Source of the DNA: CAZOHG01 sp964579725
Lineage (GTDB): Bacteria; Zhuqueibacterota; JdFR-76; BMS3Abin05
DNA: 64,000 bases
Direction of reading: 5' to 3'
NCBI GenBank assembly: GCA_964579725.1
Contig: CAZOHG010000011.1
Span: 1 to 64,000, forward strand
The notes below the pieces were generated by a model. It saw only the letters and a list, made by a program, of their open reading frames with translations, made no database searches and was not told where the DNA came from. Below, one piece after another: positions 26,060 to 35,533 of the stretch (position 1 is its first letter; the number at the start of each line of letters is the position of its first letter). A program made the position numbers and the translations under genes.

Positions 26060-28063
26060 TCAGGCCGCAGGGCCGGTTTTCACATTGGTTTTCAAACGAC
26101 GAATCTCGTCTCTCAGCTCCGCGGCGCGTTCAAATTCCAAATTGGCGGCTGCTTCTTTCATTTGTTTTTCGAGGAGCTCCAGCATTTCCTCGCGGTCCAT
26201 TTTTTCGGACGGCAACAGCCGCTTTCGGGAAGGCTTTTCCCAACGCGCCGACCTGGAATCCGCCACGCGGGTGGCCCCCCGGATTTCGTCTGCCGATTTG
26301 TAAATGGTTTGGGGGGTAATTCCGTGCTCTTCATTGTATTTTTGTTGAATGGCTCGCCGCCGATTCGTCTCGTTAATGACTTTTTGCATGGAATCCGTCA
26401 CCGTGTCCGCGTACAGAATGACCTTCCCTGCGGCATTCCGGGCAGCCCGCCCCGCAATCTGCATGAGCGAGCGTTCCGAGCGCAAAAACCCCTCCTTGTC
26501 GGCGTCCAACACGGCTACCAGGGAAACCTCCGGCAAATCCAGCCCCTCGCGGAGCAAATTAATGCCCACGAGCACGTCAAAATCGTGCAGCCGCAAATCC
26601 CGCAAAATTTCCACCCGTTCAATGGCGTCGATCTCCGAGTGCAGGTAACGCACACGAATTCCCACGCCGCGCAGGTAGTCCGTCAGGTCCTCCGCCATTC
26701 GTTTGGTCAGGGTGGTCACCAACACCCGTTCGTTTCGCGCGGTTCGTTCCCGAATTTCGGCAATTAAATCGTCGATTTGATTGCGAACCGGACGAACATC
26801 CACCTCGGGGTCCATTAATCCGGTGGGACGAATAATTTGTTCCACCACAACACCGCCCGATTTTTCCAGCTCGTAATCCGCCGGTGTGGCCGAGACGAAA
26901 ATCACCTGATTGACGAGTTGCTCGAATTCTTCAAAGCGAAGCGGCCGGTTGTCCAAAGCGGAGGGAAGCCGGAATCCGTGTTCCACCAGCACCTCTTTTC
27001 GGGAACGGTCACCGTGGTACATGGCGCGAATCTGCGGAACCGTCACGTGTGATTCGTCAATAATCGTTAAAAAATTCTCCGGGAAATAATCCAGGAGCGT
27101 GTAGGGACGCTGCCCCGGTTTTCGTCCGGTGAGGTGACGGGAGTAATTCTCAATGCCCGAACAATACCCGATTTCCAGCATCATTTCAATGTCGTAGTTG
27201 GTGCGCATTTCCAGACGTTGCGCTTCTAACAATTTTCCCTGCGCTCGAAATTCCTGCAACCGTTCGGCCAACTCCTCCCGAATACTCAGAATGGCGCGTT
27301 TTAGGGTTTCGGGTGTTGTGACAAAGTGCTTCGCCGGGTAAATGGCCACTTCCGGCAATTCCTCCAAAACCTCCCCTGTGATTCCGTTTATTTTGGAGAT
27401 TTGGTCAATTTCATCCCCGAAAAGTTCCACGCGAAGGGGGTCTTCTTCGTAGGCCGGAAAAATTTCCACCACGTCCCCGCGAACGCGAAAGGTTCCCCGC
27501 GAAAAATCGATGTCGTTCCGCGTGTAGTAAATATCCACAAGACGCGCCAAAATGTCATCCCGGTCGATGTGTTGTCCCACCTTCAAAGGCAAGTACAGGC
27601 CCTGGAATTCCGCCGGCGAGCCCAATCCGTAAATGCAGGAAACCGACGCCACCACGATGACGTCCTCCCGTTGGAGCAGCGCCGAAGTCGCCTTGAGTCG
27701 AAGGCGGTCGATCTCGTCGTTAATAGATGTGTCCTTTTCGATGTACGTGTCCGTTTGGGGAATGTACGCCTCGGGTTGGTAATAATCGTAATAACTAATA
27801 AAATACTCCACGGCGTTGTGGGGAAAAAGAGACTTAAATTCTCCGTACAATTGAGCGGCAAGCGTTTTATTGGGAGAAATAACCAGGGTGGGTCTGCCCA
27901 CATTGGCAATCACGTGGGCCATGGTAAAGGTTTTCCCCGAACCGGTCACGCCGAGTAGGGTTTGAAACCGGTCGCCGCGCCGAATGCCTCGCGTCAACTC
28001 CTCAATGGCACGGGGCTGGTCCCCCGAGGGCTTGTAGGAACTTTTCAGGTCAAACTTCGTCAA
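26060..28063 (-). CDS. uvrB: UvrABC excinuclease subunit B
   Basis: 667 residues. Damage-loading helicase-like subunit of nucleotide excision repair. LGVTGSGKTFTMA is the P-loop, the beta-hairpin YYDYYQPEAYIPQTDTYIEKD is clear, followed by motifs ILVGINLLREGLDLPEVSLVAVLDADKEGFLRSERSLMQIAGRAARN, and the C-terminal UVR domain (LLEKQMKEAAANLEFERAAELRDEI) that recruits UvrC. The TTG at 28063 is chosen because AGGAGG at 28073-28078 stands nine bases upstream, and because the promoter at 28091-28119 would place the transcript start near 28084, within or beyond the alternative ATGs at 28081, 28087 and 28111. The lipid A cluster follows 86 bases downstream and may be co-transcribed. Confidence 0.97.
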   Translation of the reverse strand: MTKFDLKSSYKPSGDQPRAIEELTRGIRRGDRFQTLLGVTGSGKTFTMAHVIANVGRPTLVISPNKTLAAQLYGEFKSLFPHNAVEYFISYYDYYQPEAYIPQTDTYIEKDTSINDEIDRLRLKATSALLQREDVIVVASVSCIYGLGSPAEFQGLYLPLKVGQHIDRDDILARLVDIYYTRNDIDFSRGTFRVRGDVVEIFPAYEEDPLRVELFGDEIDQISKINGITGEVLEELPEVAIYPAKHFVTTPETLKRAILSIREELAERLQEFRAQGKLLEAQRLEMRTNYDIEMMLEIGYCSGIENYSRHLTGRKPGQRPYTLLDYFPENFLTIIDESHVTVPQIRAMYHGDRSRKEVLVEHGFRLPSALDNRPLRFEEFEQLVNQVIFVSATPADYELEKSGGVVVEQIIRPTGLMDPEVDVRPVRNQIDDLIAEIRERTARNERVLVTTLTKRMAEDLTDYLRGVGIRVRYLHSEIDAIERVEILRDLRLHDFDVLVGINLLREGLDLPEVSLVAVLDADKEGFLRSERSLMQIAGRAARNAAGKVILYADTVTDSMQKVINETNRRRAIQQKYNEEHGITPQTIYKSADEIRGATRVADSRSARWEKPSRKRLLPSEKMDREEMLELLEKQMKEAAANLEFERAAELRDEIRRLKTNVKTGPAA

Positions 28064-28072
28064 AAAATTAAA

Positions 28073-28078
28073 CCTCCT
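28073..28078 (-). promoter_or_regulatory. Ribosome binding site that decides the uvrB start
   Basis: AGGAGG on the minus strand, nine bases upstream of TTG 28063. An initiator at 28081 or 28087 would put this perfect Shine-Dalgarno inside the coding region. Confidence 0.7.
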
Positions 28079-28090
28079 CATTCTCATTTT

Positions 28091-28119
28091 AATATAGGGA
28101 GCGGGAGGCATTATTTCAA
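28091..28119 (-). promoter_or_regulatory. Sigma70-like promoter for uvrB
   Basis: TTGAAA (28119-28114), 17 bases, TATATT (28096-28091) on the minus strand. Both hexamers match those proposed at 689-717. Divergent from the ppiD promoter 70 bases away. Confidence 0.65.
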
Positions 28120-28163
28120 CCGAATTTTAAAAAAACGGAAGGGTTGGTTTTTGCAAAAATTAC

Positions 28164-28192
28164 TTGCTTTTTCTGAATTTACATATTAAATT
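28164..28192 (+). promoter_or_regulatory. Sigma70-like promoter for the ppiD-like gene
   Basis: TTGCTT (28164-28169), 17 bases, TAAATT (28187-28192), about 90 bases upstream of the ATG at 28284. One of several TTGCTT -35 boxes in the window. Confidence 0.5.
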
Positions 28193-28283
28193 TTGATTTG
28201 TTTCTTGCGCAAAACCGGACTTCCGATTTCTAAATCGCGAACACTTAAAAACTAAAAATAAAGCAGTTGAAAGGAGTATTTGT

Positions 28284-30086
28284 ATGGTAATGAAACGGAT
28301 GCGGGAACACACCAAGGCATTTCTGGTGTTTCTCGTTTTGGCCTTTGTGGGCACCATTATTTTTAGTTGGGGAATGGACGTCACCGGCATTCGGCACCGT
28401 TCGGATGTTTTGGGCAAAGTGAACGGACACGTGATCAAAATACAGGATTATTACCGCACGCTTCAAAATCAGATTGACGCCTACCGGCAAAAAAGCAATA
28501 AAGACTTAACCGATGCCGAAATGAAACAATTGCAAAACCAGGTGTGGAACACCATGGTGCAGCAAATTCTTCTCGGCGAAGAACTGAAAAAACGGGGCAT
28601 TACGGTAACCGACCAGGAAATCTGGTACCACCTTAAAAACAATCCACCTGCGGAATTGAGGCAAAACCAGAGTTTCCAGACCAACGGCAAATTTGACCAA
28701 AATAAGTATTTTCAGGCCATGCAAAATCCGCAAAACGACCGCTTTTGGATGAGCGTGGAAGATTACTTGCGTGGTTACCTGCCGTACCAAAAATTACAAG
28801 ATATTATTTCGTCGTCGGTTGTCGTGTCCGACGAAGAGGTGCGGTGGGAATTCATTAAGAAAAACACACAGGCAAAAGTAAAGTACATCTATTTCAGCCC
28901 AACCAAATTTATCGGGGACAGCCTCTCTGTCACAGACGCGGAAATCGAATCCTATTACGCGAAGCACAAAGAGACGTTTAAACTTCCCGAAATGCGCAAA
29001 ATTAAGTACGCCATTTTTCCCATCCGGCCCACAGCCAGCGACACGGCTGCCATTTACGCCGAAGCCAATCGGCTCATTAAAAAATTGAAAAACGGCGCCG
29101 ATTTTGCCGATCTCGCGTCCACATTTTCGGACGATCCGGGGTCTGCCCAAAAAGGCGGCGATCTGGGCTTTTTCGGTAAGGGGGTCATGGTCAAAGAATT
29201 CGAAAAAGCGGCTTTCAACGCTAAACCGGGCGACATTGTCGGGCCCGTTAAAAGCAGTTTCGGCCTGCACATTATTCAGGTTTTAGGGCGGAAAAAAGAA
29301 AAGGGACAGGTAAAGGTTCACGCCCGGCACATCTTACTCAAATTCGCCCCCAGCGACGAAACCAAGGATGCCGTCAACGCGAAGGCTGCTTATTTTGCCT
29401 CGATGGTGAAAGAAATCGGAATGGACGCCGCCGCTAAACAGGACACGACGGTCAAAATCAAAGAATCGCCGTTTTTCCGACGAGGCGGGTTTATTCCGGG
29501 AATTGGTTTCAATCAGGACATTGCCAAGTTTGTTTTCACCCACAAGCCCAAGAGTGTGAGCGAAAAGCCCTTTGCCACGCCTCAGGGTGAGGTGGTCGTT
29601 GAGGTTTCGGCGGTAAAAGAAGCGCACATTCAACCTCTAAGTGAGGTTAAAAATCGCATTCAGAACCAGATTTTGCGCGAAAAACGAAAAGCGAAGGCCG
29701 GGCAATGGGCGGCTTCCGAACGAGCCAAAATGAAAACCGCCGAGGATTTTGAGCGCGTGGCTCAGGAGGATTCGCTTCAAATCAAGGAGGCCGGGCCTTT
29801 TAGTCTGGAGGGCTACGTTCCAGGGGTAGGCAACGACCCCAATTTCAAAGGGGCGGTCCTGGAACTGTCGGTCAACCAAATTTCCAATCCGGTGGAAACC
29901 ATTAAGGGTTATTATCTGATTAAATTATTGCAGAAAACGCCGTTCGACGCCAAACAATTTGCCCTGCAAAAGGACAGCATTCGGCAGCAGCTTTTGATGA
30001 AAAAACGGCAGCAAGCCTTCACCGAATGGTACGCACAGCTCAAGAAAGCGGCGGAAATTAAAGATTACCGGGACGTGTTGTTGTAG
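28284..30086 (+). CDS. ppiD: PpiD/SurA-type peptidyl-prolyl isomerase, membrane-anchored
   Basis: 600 residues. A single N-terminal transmembrane helix (about 13-33) is followed by a SurA_N-like helical region and two parvulin segments. The first, about 235-340, carries NGADFADLASTFSDDPGSAQKGGDLGFFGKGVMVKEFEKAAF and FGLHIIQVLGRK, a good parvulin core. The second, about 350-455, begins VHARHILLKFAPSD but its core is poorly conserved and may be inactive. It is predicted to fold or hold envelope and outer-membrane proteins in the periplasm, fitting the many beta-barrel genes here. Start chosen from GGAG before ATG 28284; a terminator follows at 30115-30144. Confidence 0.88.
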   Translation: MVMKRMREHTKAFLVFLVLAFVGTIIFSWGMDVTGIRHRSDVLGKVNGHVIKIQDYYRTLQNQIDAYRQKSNKDLTDAEMKQLQNQVWNTMVQQILLGEELKKRGITVTDQEIWYHLKNNPPAELRQNQSFQTNGKFDQNKYFQAMQNPQNDRFWMSVEDYLRGYLPYQKLQDIISSSVVVSDEEVRWEFIKKNTQAKVKYIYFSPTKFIGDSLSVTDAEIESYYAKHKETFKLPEMRKIKYAIFPIRPTASDTAAIYAEANRLIKKLKNGADFADLASTFSDDPGSAQKGGDLGFFGKGVMVKEFEKAAFNAKPGDIVGPVKSSFGLHIIQVLGRKKEKGQVKVHARHILLKFAPSDETKDAVNAKAAYFASMVKEIGMDAAAKQDTTVKIKESPFFRRGGFIPGIGFNQDIAKFVFTHKPKSVSEKPFATPQGEVVVEVSAVKEAHIQPLSEVKNRIQNQILREKRKAKAGQWAASERAKMKTAEDFERVAQEDSLQIKEAGPFSLEGYVPGVGNDPNFKGAVLELSVNQISNPVETIKGYYLIKLLQKTPFDAKQFALQKDSIRQQLLMKKRQQAFTEWYAQLKKAAEIKDYRDVLL

Positions 30087-30114
30087 AAAAAAATACAACG
30101 GCAGGTAGATTTTG

Positions 30115-30144
30115 AAACGGCAGGCTGCAACGCCTGCCGTTTTT
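30115..30144 (+). terminator. Intrinsic terminator of ppiD
   Basis: Perfect 11-base stem (AAACGGCAGGC at 30115-30125 with GCCTGCCGTTT at 30132-30142), 6-base loop, then TTTT. In the other orientation it lies right at the end of the sensor-kinase gene, so it may also slow that transcript, though its T-run on that strand is weak. A partial repeat of the left arm lies just upstream, at about 30097-30105. Confidence 0.85.
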
Positions 30145-30145
30145 G

Positions 30146-31312
30146 TTAGAGGGGCGCCTCTTCATCCAAAGAATCTTCCGGCAGAAAAACGGAAACAGTG
30201 GTTCCCTCGTTGATTTTGCTGTCGATTTTTACATACCCGTTGTGGGCGTCCACAATGCCTTTGATGATCGAAAGGCCGATTCCGGTGCTCCCGCCCAAAA
30301 ATCCCCTTTTGGATGTGCTGTGGTAGTCGCTATTCTGAACTTCGTAAAACTTCTCAAAAATGTGTCCAAGGTCTTTGTCGGGGATTCCCACGCCCGTGTC
30401 CACAACTTGAAGCAAAAAATAGGGGTCGCTTTTGTCGGTCACAATGCGGATCGACCCGCCGTCAGGGGTAAAACGAATGGCATTGGACACCAATTCTTGA
30501 ATAATACGCCGCACGTAAAACCGGTCAGCCACGATTGGGGGAAGCTCTTCTTTGGGTTCGAATTGAATGTCCAGCGAACGCCCTTGCAAATCCACCCGCA
30601 ATTCGCTCAGTACTTCTTGGGCAGTTTGATTCAAATCGAAAATTTCTTTTTTTAGGGTCAATTGCCGCGATTCAATACGGGACATATTGAACATATCCAA
30701 CACAATGCGTTCCATATCGCTTAGCGCGTTGGCAATAATTTTCATAAATCCGCGTTTTTCTTCTTCCGAAAACATATCTTCTTCCAAGAATCGGAAGTAG
30801 CTTTTGGCGTGGGTCACCGGCGTGCGCAATTCGTGACTGGTAATGGCGATGAATTTATCTTTAATCCGCTGCAACTCCTCCAATTTCTCTTTAACCTTGC
30901 GCAATTCCGACACTTCGCGGCTCATGGCGATCTTTTCGGCACATTTTGCAACGACAAGGCGCATTTGCTCGATTTTCAACGGCTTGAGAAGAAAATCGTA
31001 CGCACCCAATTTCATCGATTCGATGGCATTTTCCACGCTCGCGTAGCCGGTCATCATAATGACCTCCACGTGCGGATAGTCACGCTTAATGTTCCGCAGC
31101 AATTCGAGTCCATCCATGACGTCCATTTTTAAATCGGAAACCACAATGTCCACCGGTTCCTTTTCAATGATTTTGAGAGCATCCGCCCCATTGGAAGCTG
31201 TTGCCACGTCATACCCAGCTCGCGTCAATCCGCGCTTCGAAAGATTCAAAATAACTTCCTCGTCGTCGACGACCAAAATGTGCGTGGGAGTATTTTTTTC
31301 TTCAAGCGACAT
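30146..31312 (-). CDS. Receiver-histidine kinase hybrid (REC-HisKA-HATPase)
   Basis: 388 residues from the ATG at 31312, which follows GAGG after five bases; an in-frame TTG at 31330 is a poorer start. The receiver domain is N-terminal (1-125; D16, D17, phospho-acceptor D60, Lys in LLKP), then HisKA with H160 in AITSHELRTP, then a complete HATPase_c domain (about 240-380) with N-box ELVSNAIRFTPDGG, VVDTGVGIPDKDLGHIFEKFYE and a G2 region STGIGLSIIKGIVDAHNG. No transmembrane segment. Fourteen bases downstream of a large sensor protein that itself lacks the ATPase domain, so the two probably work as one phosphorelay. Confidence 0.93.
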   Translation of the reverse strand: MSLEEKNTPTHILVVDDEEVILNLSKRGLTRAGYDVATASNGADALKIIEKEPVDIVVSDLKMDVMDGLELLRNIKRDYPHVEVIMMTGYASVENAIESMKLGAYDFLLKPLKIEQMRLVVAKCAEKIAMSREVSELRKVKEKLEELQRIKDKFIAITSHELRTPVTHAKSYFRFLEEDMFSEEEKRGFMKIIANALSDMERIVLDMFNMSRIESRQLTLKKEIFDLNQTAQEVLSELRVDLQGRSLDIQFEPKEELPPIVADRFYVRRIIQELVSNAIRFTPDGGSIRIVTDKSDPYFLLQVVDTGVGIPDKDLGHIFEKFYEVQNSDYHSTSKRGFLGGSTGIGLSIIKGIVDAHNGYVKIDSKINEGTTVSVFLPEDSLDEEAPL

Positions 31313-31326
31313 ACCTACCTCAAATT

Positions 31327-34300
31327 TCAATCTTTTGTTGACTGTTCCCAGTCGATGATTTGCGTTTCACCGACGTATTCTTTCGTCCGTATTTTGACCA
31401 CGTTACTGAATTTTTTAATAAGATCATTGATTCGATCCGCCTGCTTTTCGATTTCTCTCAAATCCTCTTGCAGAGGACTGCCGGGGTCCGTCTCTTCCCG
31501 CAACAGCGAAAGGTACCCCATGATGCCTGTTAGGGGCTGATTAATTTCGTGGGCAATGGAACCCGCCATTTCCATGGCCAGTTTTAGCCGTTCGCCGCGG
31601 ATTTTTTCGTGCTCCAAATTTTTGAGTTGTGAAATATCATTGACCACATAAAGAATAAAACGGCTGAAATCAAAATCCACAAACTGAGAAACACTAATCA
31701 GGAAAATGTGTTCTCCCTCTTGAAATTGAACGCGCACAGAATTGAGTTTTCCCTCTTTGAATTCCCGAAATTCAGGCGTTCGGCGGACGACTTCGCAAAA
31801 GGGAAATTCGTGGCTGTTTTCACCCTGGTCAATTGTTTCGGGAAAATACCGCCGAAAGGTCGGATTGGCAAAAAGGACTCTTCCATTGACGTCGGCCATG
31901 GCAATACCCTGGTCGATTTCACTCAATATTTGATCGAGTTTGTTCTTTTCGTATTTCAGGCGGGAAAATAAATTGGCCTTGTACACCGCCTGAGACATTT
32001 GGTTGGCAATGGTTTGAATAATGTGAAGATCAATATCCGAAAAGCTGTTTTTGTCCAGACTTTCCACGTTCAAAACGCCCAAGACATCCTCATTAAAACG
32101 CAGGGGAGCACACACTTCCGAACCAGTGGGTTTTTCGCCTACGGGAATAAATTGCCTGTCTTTGGAAACATCGTTGGAATAGACCAATAGCCCCGTTTCA
32201 AACGCCCTGCCCAAAAGTCCTTCCCCCCCGTGCACGCGAAAGCCTAACGGCCGTCGTGAACGGCTCCCGCCGCTGTGCGCCGTTTTTACGAGGGTATCTT
32301 TGTGGTCCTCCGCCCTCAAATACACCGACACGTAAAAATACCCCATTTGAGAGCGTAGGCTGTCTACAACCGATTGAATAAACTCCTTCGAATCCAGACT
32401 CGAATTTAAAATAGAACCCAATTTGGCCACCAATTCCATGTGGTAGGCGTACTGTTTTTCTTTTTCCACCCGGGCAGCAAATTGGTAATACACCGCCAAT
32501 TGGTCGGCAAACGTTTCGAGGGTGGCAATGTCAATTTCGTCAAATTCAAATGGCTTTAGTCCTTCAATATTGACCACCCCTAAAATTGTATTTTCCGTCT
32601 TAATCGGAACGGCCAATTCCGACTTCGATTGGTGATTTTGAAATCGATGATAATGGGGGTCTTTTTCGGTTTCGGGGGCATAGTAGGTTGTTTTTCTACG
32701 AATCGCCTGCCCTAAAATTCCCTTTTGTTCCGATTGTTTGTACCCTGCCGGCATCACATTCTCAAGTCCCCCTGCCAGGGCACTCAATGAGAGCTTTTTT
32801 TCCGCCGGTAAATACGAAAAAATAGCCACGTGCCAATAGCCCAATTTTTCGTGCAAATGGTCCACGCTTTTTTGGAGCACAGCCTGAAAATTTTGGGATT
32901 CCATCCAAATTTTAACCCCCTGACTCAGTAATTCCAACTGGTAGGCACGCTTTTTTTGCTGTTCAACCAAAATGGAATGCTGAATCAGTAACCCGATTTG
33001 TGACCCTACGGAGAGCAATAGCGATTGTAATTGCGGCGACAAATCGGAAGTACCGGCTAAACCGAGCAAAATTAATCCGACTGCTCCGTTTTCGCTCAAA
33101 AGGGGAATCTCCAGATATCGGTTGATGTGGTATTTCTCGGTGATTTTTTTGGAAAACGTCTCTTCGGCGGCTGACTCGCCCTCTACAATTGGCACGGAAA
33201 CAATGTCTCGGTTTCGAAGGGCCAGGCCCAATACGCCCTGCTTTTGTTCCAGATTTCGAACTAACCGGTCGGCATCAGGAACCGACCCCCAGACAAACCG
33301 GAGCTGCCTGGTTTTCGAGTGAACCAAATAAATGGCGCCGAGAGAGGCCTCCGAAAGTTCCATAAGATGATTCAAACTCTCACGGTACGCCTGGTTCAAA
33401 TCCGGTTTCGACACGACAGAACGCGTAATACTATGTAGCAAATTTAACACGCGATTTTGCGTAACCAATTGTTCTTCAAAGAGTTTCTGCTGAGTTAAAT
33501 TGTGCAATATTAATTGAAAATAACGGCTCCCTCTAAATTCAATTTTGGAAGAACTGATACGGAGAAAAATCTGGTGACCATCTTTCCGATGAAAAGGAAC
33601 TTCCAACGCCGAAAGGGATTTGTTTTCCCCCACCGAGGTTAAATACTCTGTTAGCGGCACGGACACAAAGAGTTTTTTGACATTCTGCTGACGAAGCTCT
33701 GCGGGCGAAAGTCCCAGCACTTTTTCACACCTGGGATTGGCTTCTACGATCTCCCCGGTCTCTTTGCAAATCAGAATGGCGTCGCCTGCATTTTCGAGCA
33801 GCAGTCGGTAGCGCTGCTCAGACTGTTTGATTTCCTCTAAGGTTTCCTGGAGTCGGCTTGACATCCGGTTAATGGAATCCGAAATTTGTTCGAATTCCTT
33901 CAGCTTGCCCCCTTCCAGCTTAACGGAGAAATTCCCGTTTCCAATTTCACTCAAATGGCGAATGAACTGTGTTTTTTTATTCTTAAAAAATTGTAACAAA
34001 AGCCAACTGATCCCGATCGTCAGCAAAATGATCATAAAAAGAAAATAGATGTAAATCCCAAAATAGTGTTTTCGTACTCCCTTGTAGTGGTTCCATAGCG
34101 CTTCCATTGGGGCTTCCTGTGTGGTCGGATCAAAAAGGTACACCAACCGCCAACCGGGAACCGGCAATTTTTTCAGGAAAGCCACCGCATTGGGACGTAG
34201 TTTTTTTCGAACCAAAACGGAGGACGATTGAGACATGCGCACGATTTCTGAATCGATTTTCGGAGGGCGAATAAGCGGTTTCTGCATCCACACCACACGA

Positions 34301-35064
34301 TTATTACGGCGAAAAAACCGGGCTAAGATTTCACCCTGCGGTGAGTAAATAAAAAAGTTGGAGGGGTTTAATTTGTTTTGCAGAAGGGCATTAAGCACGA
34401 CCCCTTTGACATCTAAAAAGAGAACCCCTAAATACTCGTTTTCAGCGGCTCGAAATTTCAAAAATCCAAAAAACAGCCCCATGGAATGATTGGCATTCAG
34501 AGAGCCGGAACGCCAGCAGGTGGAATCTAACGGAAGTTTTTTAAAATCAATTGTTTCTTTCAGCCATTTCGAGCTCGGGGTAAATCGGGATTTTGGGTTG
34601 CTTTCCAGAAAAAGCCGATTAAAATGAGAGTCAAACACCACAAATCCCGCGGCGTAATTGGAAAAGGCTCGAATGCGAAAAATCAGGGTTGCCAGTTTAG
34701 TTGAATAAGGAACAGCCTTTGGGGTGCCCCCGGCCTGCGTGGACGAATGCACTTGCCGAAGGGCCATTTCTTCCCAATAGGGGTAAACGGCCGTCAGGGT
34801 TTGCAGAGCGCGAAGGGCTCCGTCAAAATTGCGCTCAATGGACAAACAGGCCGTTCGAAAAGATTCCCGAACCTGACTTTCCTTGGCGTCTTCGAAAACC
34901 CGGTTAATTCCCCGGGACACTTCCTCGTCGTATTTCCAAATGGTTTCTTTTTCAATAAGATGATTGAAAAGCAGGGGGAAAATGGCGACAAGGATAAAGG
35001 AAACCATGAAAACAAAAAAAATGGAAATGCCCTGCGGCTTGTTTTTTCTAAAAAAATCGAGCAT
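31327..35064 (-). CDS. Large membrane sensor protein with PAS/GAF domains, HisKA but no HATPase domain
   Basis: 1245 residues. A transmembrane helix at about 15-37 and a second at about 330-357 bracket a periplasmic sensing domain; a HAMP-like linker, PAS (about 415-530), three GAF domains (about 550-700, 710-860, 880-1020), a second PAS (about 1045-1140) and a HisKA segment follow. The H-box SIAHEINQPLTG has H1172. The protein ends 73 residues later, just after the second HisKA helix, with no N, G1, F or G2 box. The next open reading frame holds the only ATPase domain, starting with its own receiver, so this is not a simple frameshift. Promoter at 35133-35161. Ligand unknown. Confidence 0.9.
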   Translation of the reverse strand: MLDFFRKNKPQGISIFFVFMVSFILVAIFPLLFNHLIEKETIWKYDEEVSRGINRVFEDAKESQVRESFRTACLSIERNFDGALRALQTLTAVYPYWEEMALRQVHSSTQAGGTPKAVPYSTKLATLIFRIRAFSNYAAGFVVFDSHFNRLFLESNPKSRFTPSSKWLKETIDFKKLPLDSTCWRSGSLNANHSMGLFFGFLKFRAAENEYLGVLFLDVKGVVLNALLQNKLNPSNFFIYSPQGEILARFFRRNNRVVWMQKPLIRPPKIDSEIVRMSQSSSVLVRKKLRPNAVAFLKKLPVPGWRLVYLFDPTTQEAPMEALWNHYKGVRKHYFGIYIYFLFMIILLTIGISWLLLQFFKNKKTQFIRHLSEIGNGNFSVKLEGGKLKEFEQISDSINRMSSRLQETLEEIKQSEQRYRLLLENAGDAILICKETGEIVEANPRCEKVLGLSPAELRQQNVKKLFVSVPLTEYLTSVGENKSLSALEVPFHRKDGHQIFLRISSSKIEFRGSRYFQLILHNLTQQKLFEEQLVTQNRVLNLLHSITRSVVSKPDLNQAYRESLNHLMELSEASLGAIYLVHSKTRQLRFVWGSVPDADRLVRNLEQKQGVLGLALRNRDIVSVPIVEGESAAEETFSKKITEKYHINRYLEIPLLSENGAVGLILLGLAGTSDLSPQLQSLLLSVGSQIGLLIQHSILVEQQKKRAYQLELLSQGVKIWMESQNFQAVLQKSVDHLHEKLGYWHVAIFSYLPAEKKLSLSALAGGLENVMPAGYKQSEQKGILGQAIRRKTTYYAPETEKDPHYHRFQNHQSKSELAVPIKTENTILGVVNIEGLKPFEFDEIDIATLETFADQLAVYYQFAARVEKEKQYAYHMELVAKLGSILNSSLDSKEFIQSVVDSLRSQMGYFYVSVYLRAEDHKDTLVKTAHSGGSRSRRPLGFRVHGGEGLLGRAFETGLLVYSNDVSKDRQFIPVGEKPTGSEVCAPLRFNEDVLGVLNVESLDKNSFSDIDLHIIQTIANQMSQAVYKANLFSRLKYEKNKLDQILSEIDQGIAMADVNGRVLFANPTFRRYFPETIDQGENSHEFPFCEVVRRTPEFREFKEGKLNSVRVQFQEGEHIFLISVSQFVDFDFSRFILYVVNDISQLKNLEHEKIRGERLKLAMEMAGSIAHEINQPLTGIMGYLSLLREETDPGSPLQEDLREIEKQADRINDLIKKFSNVVKIRTKEYVGETQIIDWEQSTKD

Positions 35065-35132
35065 ACGGATCCAAAATCCTCACTCAAAACGTCGTCCATC
35101 CGTGGCAGAAGGCAAAAGAGCCAATCGCATTT

Positions 35133-35161
35133 AAACTACATTTATTTGTTGGCAAAAGCAA
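35133..35161 (-). promoter_or_regulatory. Sigma70-like promoter for the sensor pair
   Basis: TTGCTT (35161-35156), 17 bases, TAGTTT (35138-35133) on the minus strand, about 70 bases upstream of the large sensor gene. Confidence 0.5.
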
Positions 35162-35480
35162 GATTTTTCTAAATTTTTGCAGTTTTTTAATTTTTTGGGC
35201 AAATCCGGCCAATTTTTGGGAAAGCTTTGCTTCCGACCTTCCCCTCTTCCTCACATTTCACCCGAGCCGGATGGTGTTATTTTCGGAGAGGAAGTTCCGT
35301 TTTTAAAACCCGAACGGTCGCTTTTCTTCCTTCCCGGTAAACTCAACCCTTTTTTTAGGAAATTCGTCTCCTTTTATTATCGGCAAAAGGTCTAAGGTAC
35401 TTAATAAGAGTACAATTAGAAGTGAAAAACGGGGAGACAACGACCAGCGGGAGGCGCAAAAATTTCCTTTTTTTTCATTA
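35162..35480. other. Intergenic region, nothing recognised
   Basis: Between the sensor promoter and the rnf terminator. An open frame at 35177-35395 has no plausible ribosome site or recognisable product. No repeat or structured RNA was seen. Confidence 0.4.
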
Positions 35481-35517
35481 AAAAAGGCTCAGGCAATTGC
35501 TTGCACTGAGCCTTTTT
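35481..35517 (-). terminator. Intrinsic terminator of the rnf operon
   Basis: Twelve-base stem (AAAAAGGCTCAG at 35481-35492 with CTGAGCCTTTTT at 35506-35517), 13-base loop, and a T-run on the minus strand. It begins 17 bases after the rnfA stop, which leaves no room for another gene in this transcript. Confidence 0.85.
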
Positions 35518-35533
35518 CTCAAAAACAAGGGGA

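Noticed and set aside
31312..31330. Possible frameshift joining the large sensor to its neighbour
   Set aside because: The neighbour begins with its own ribosome site and a full receiver domain, and the missing ATPase domain is not found in another frame between the two genes.
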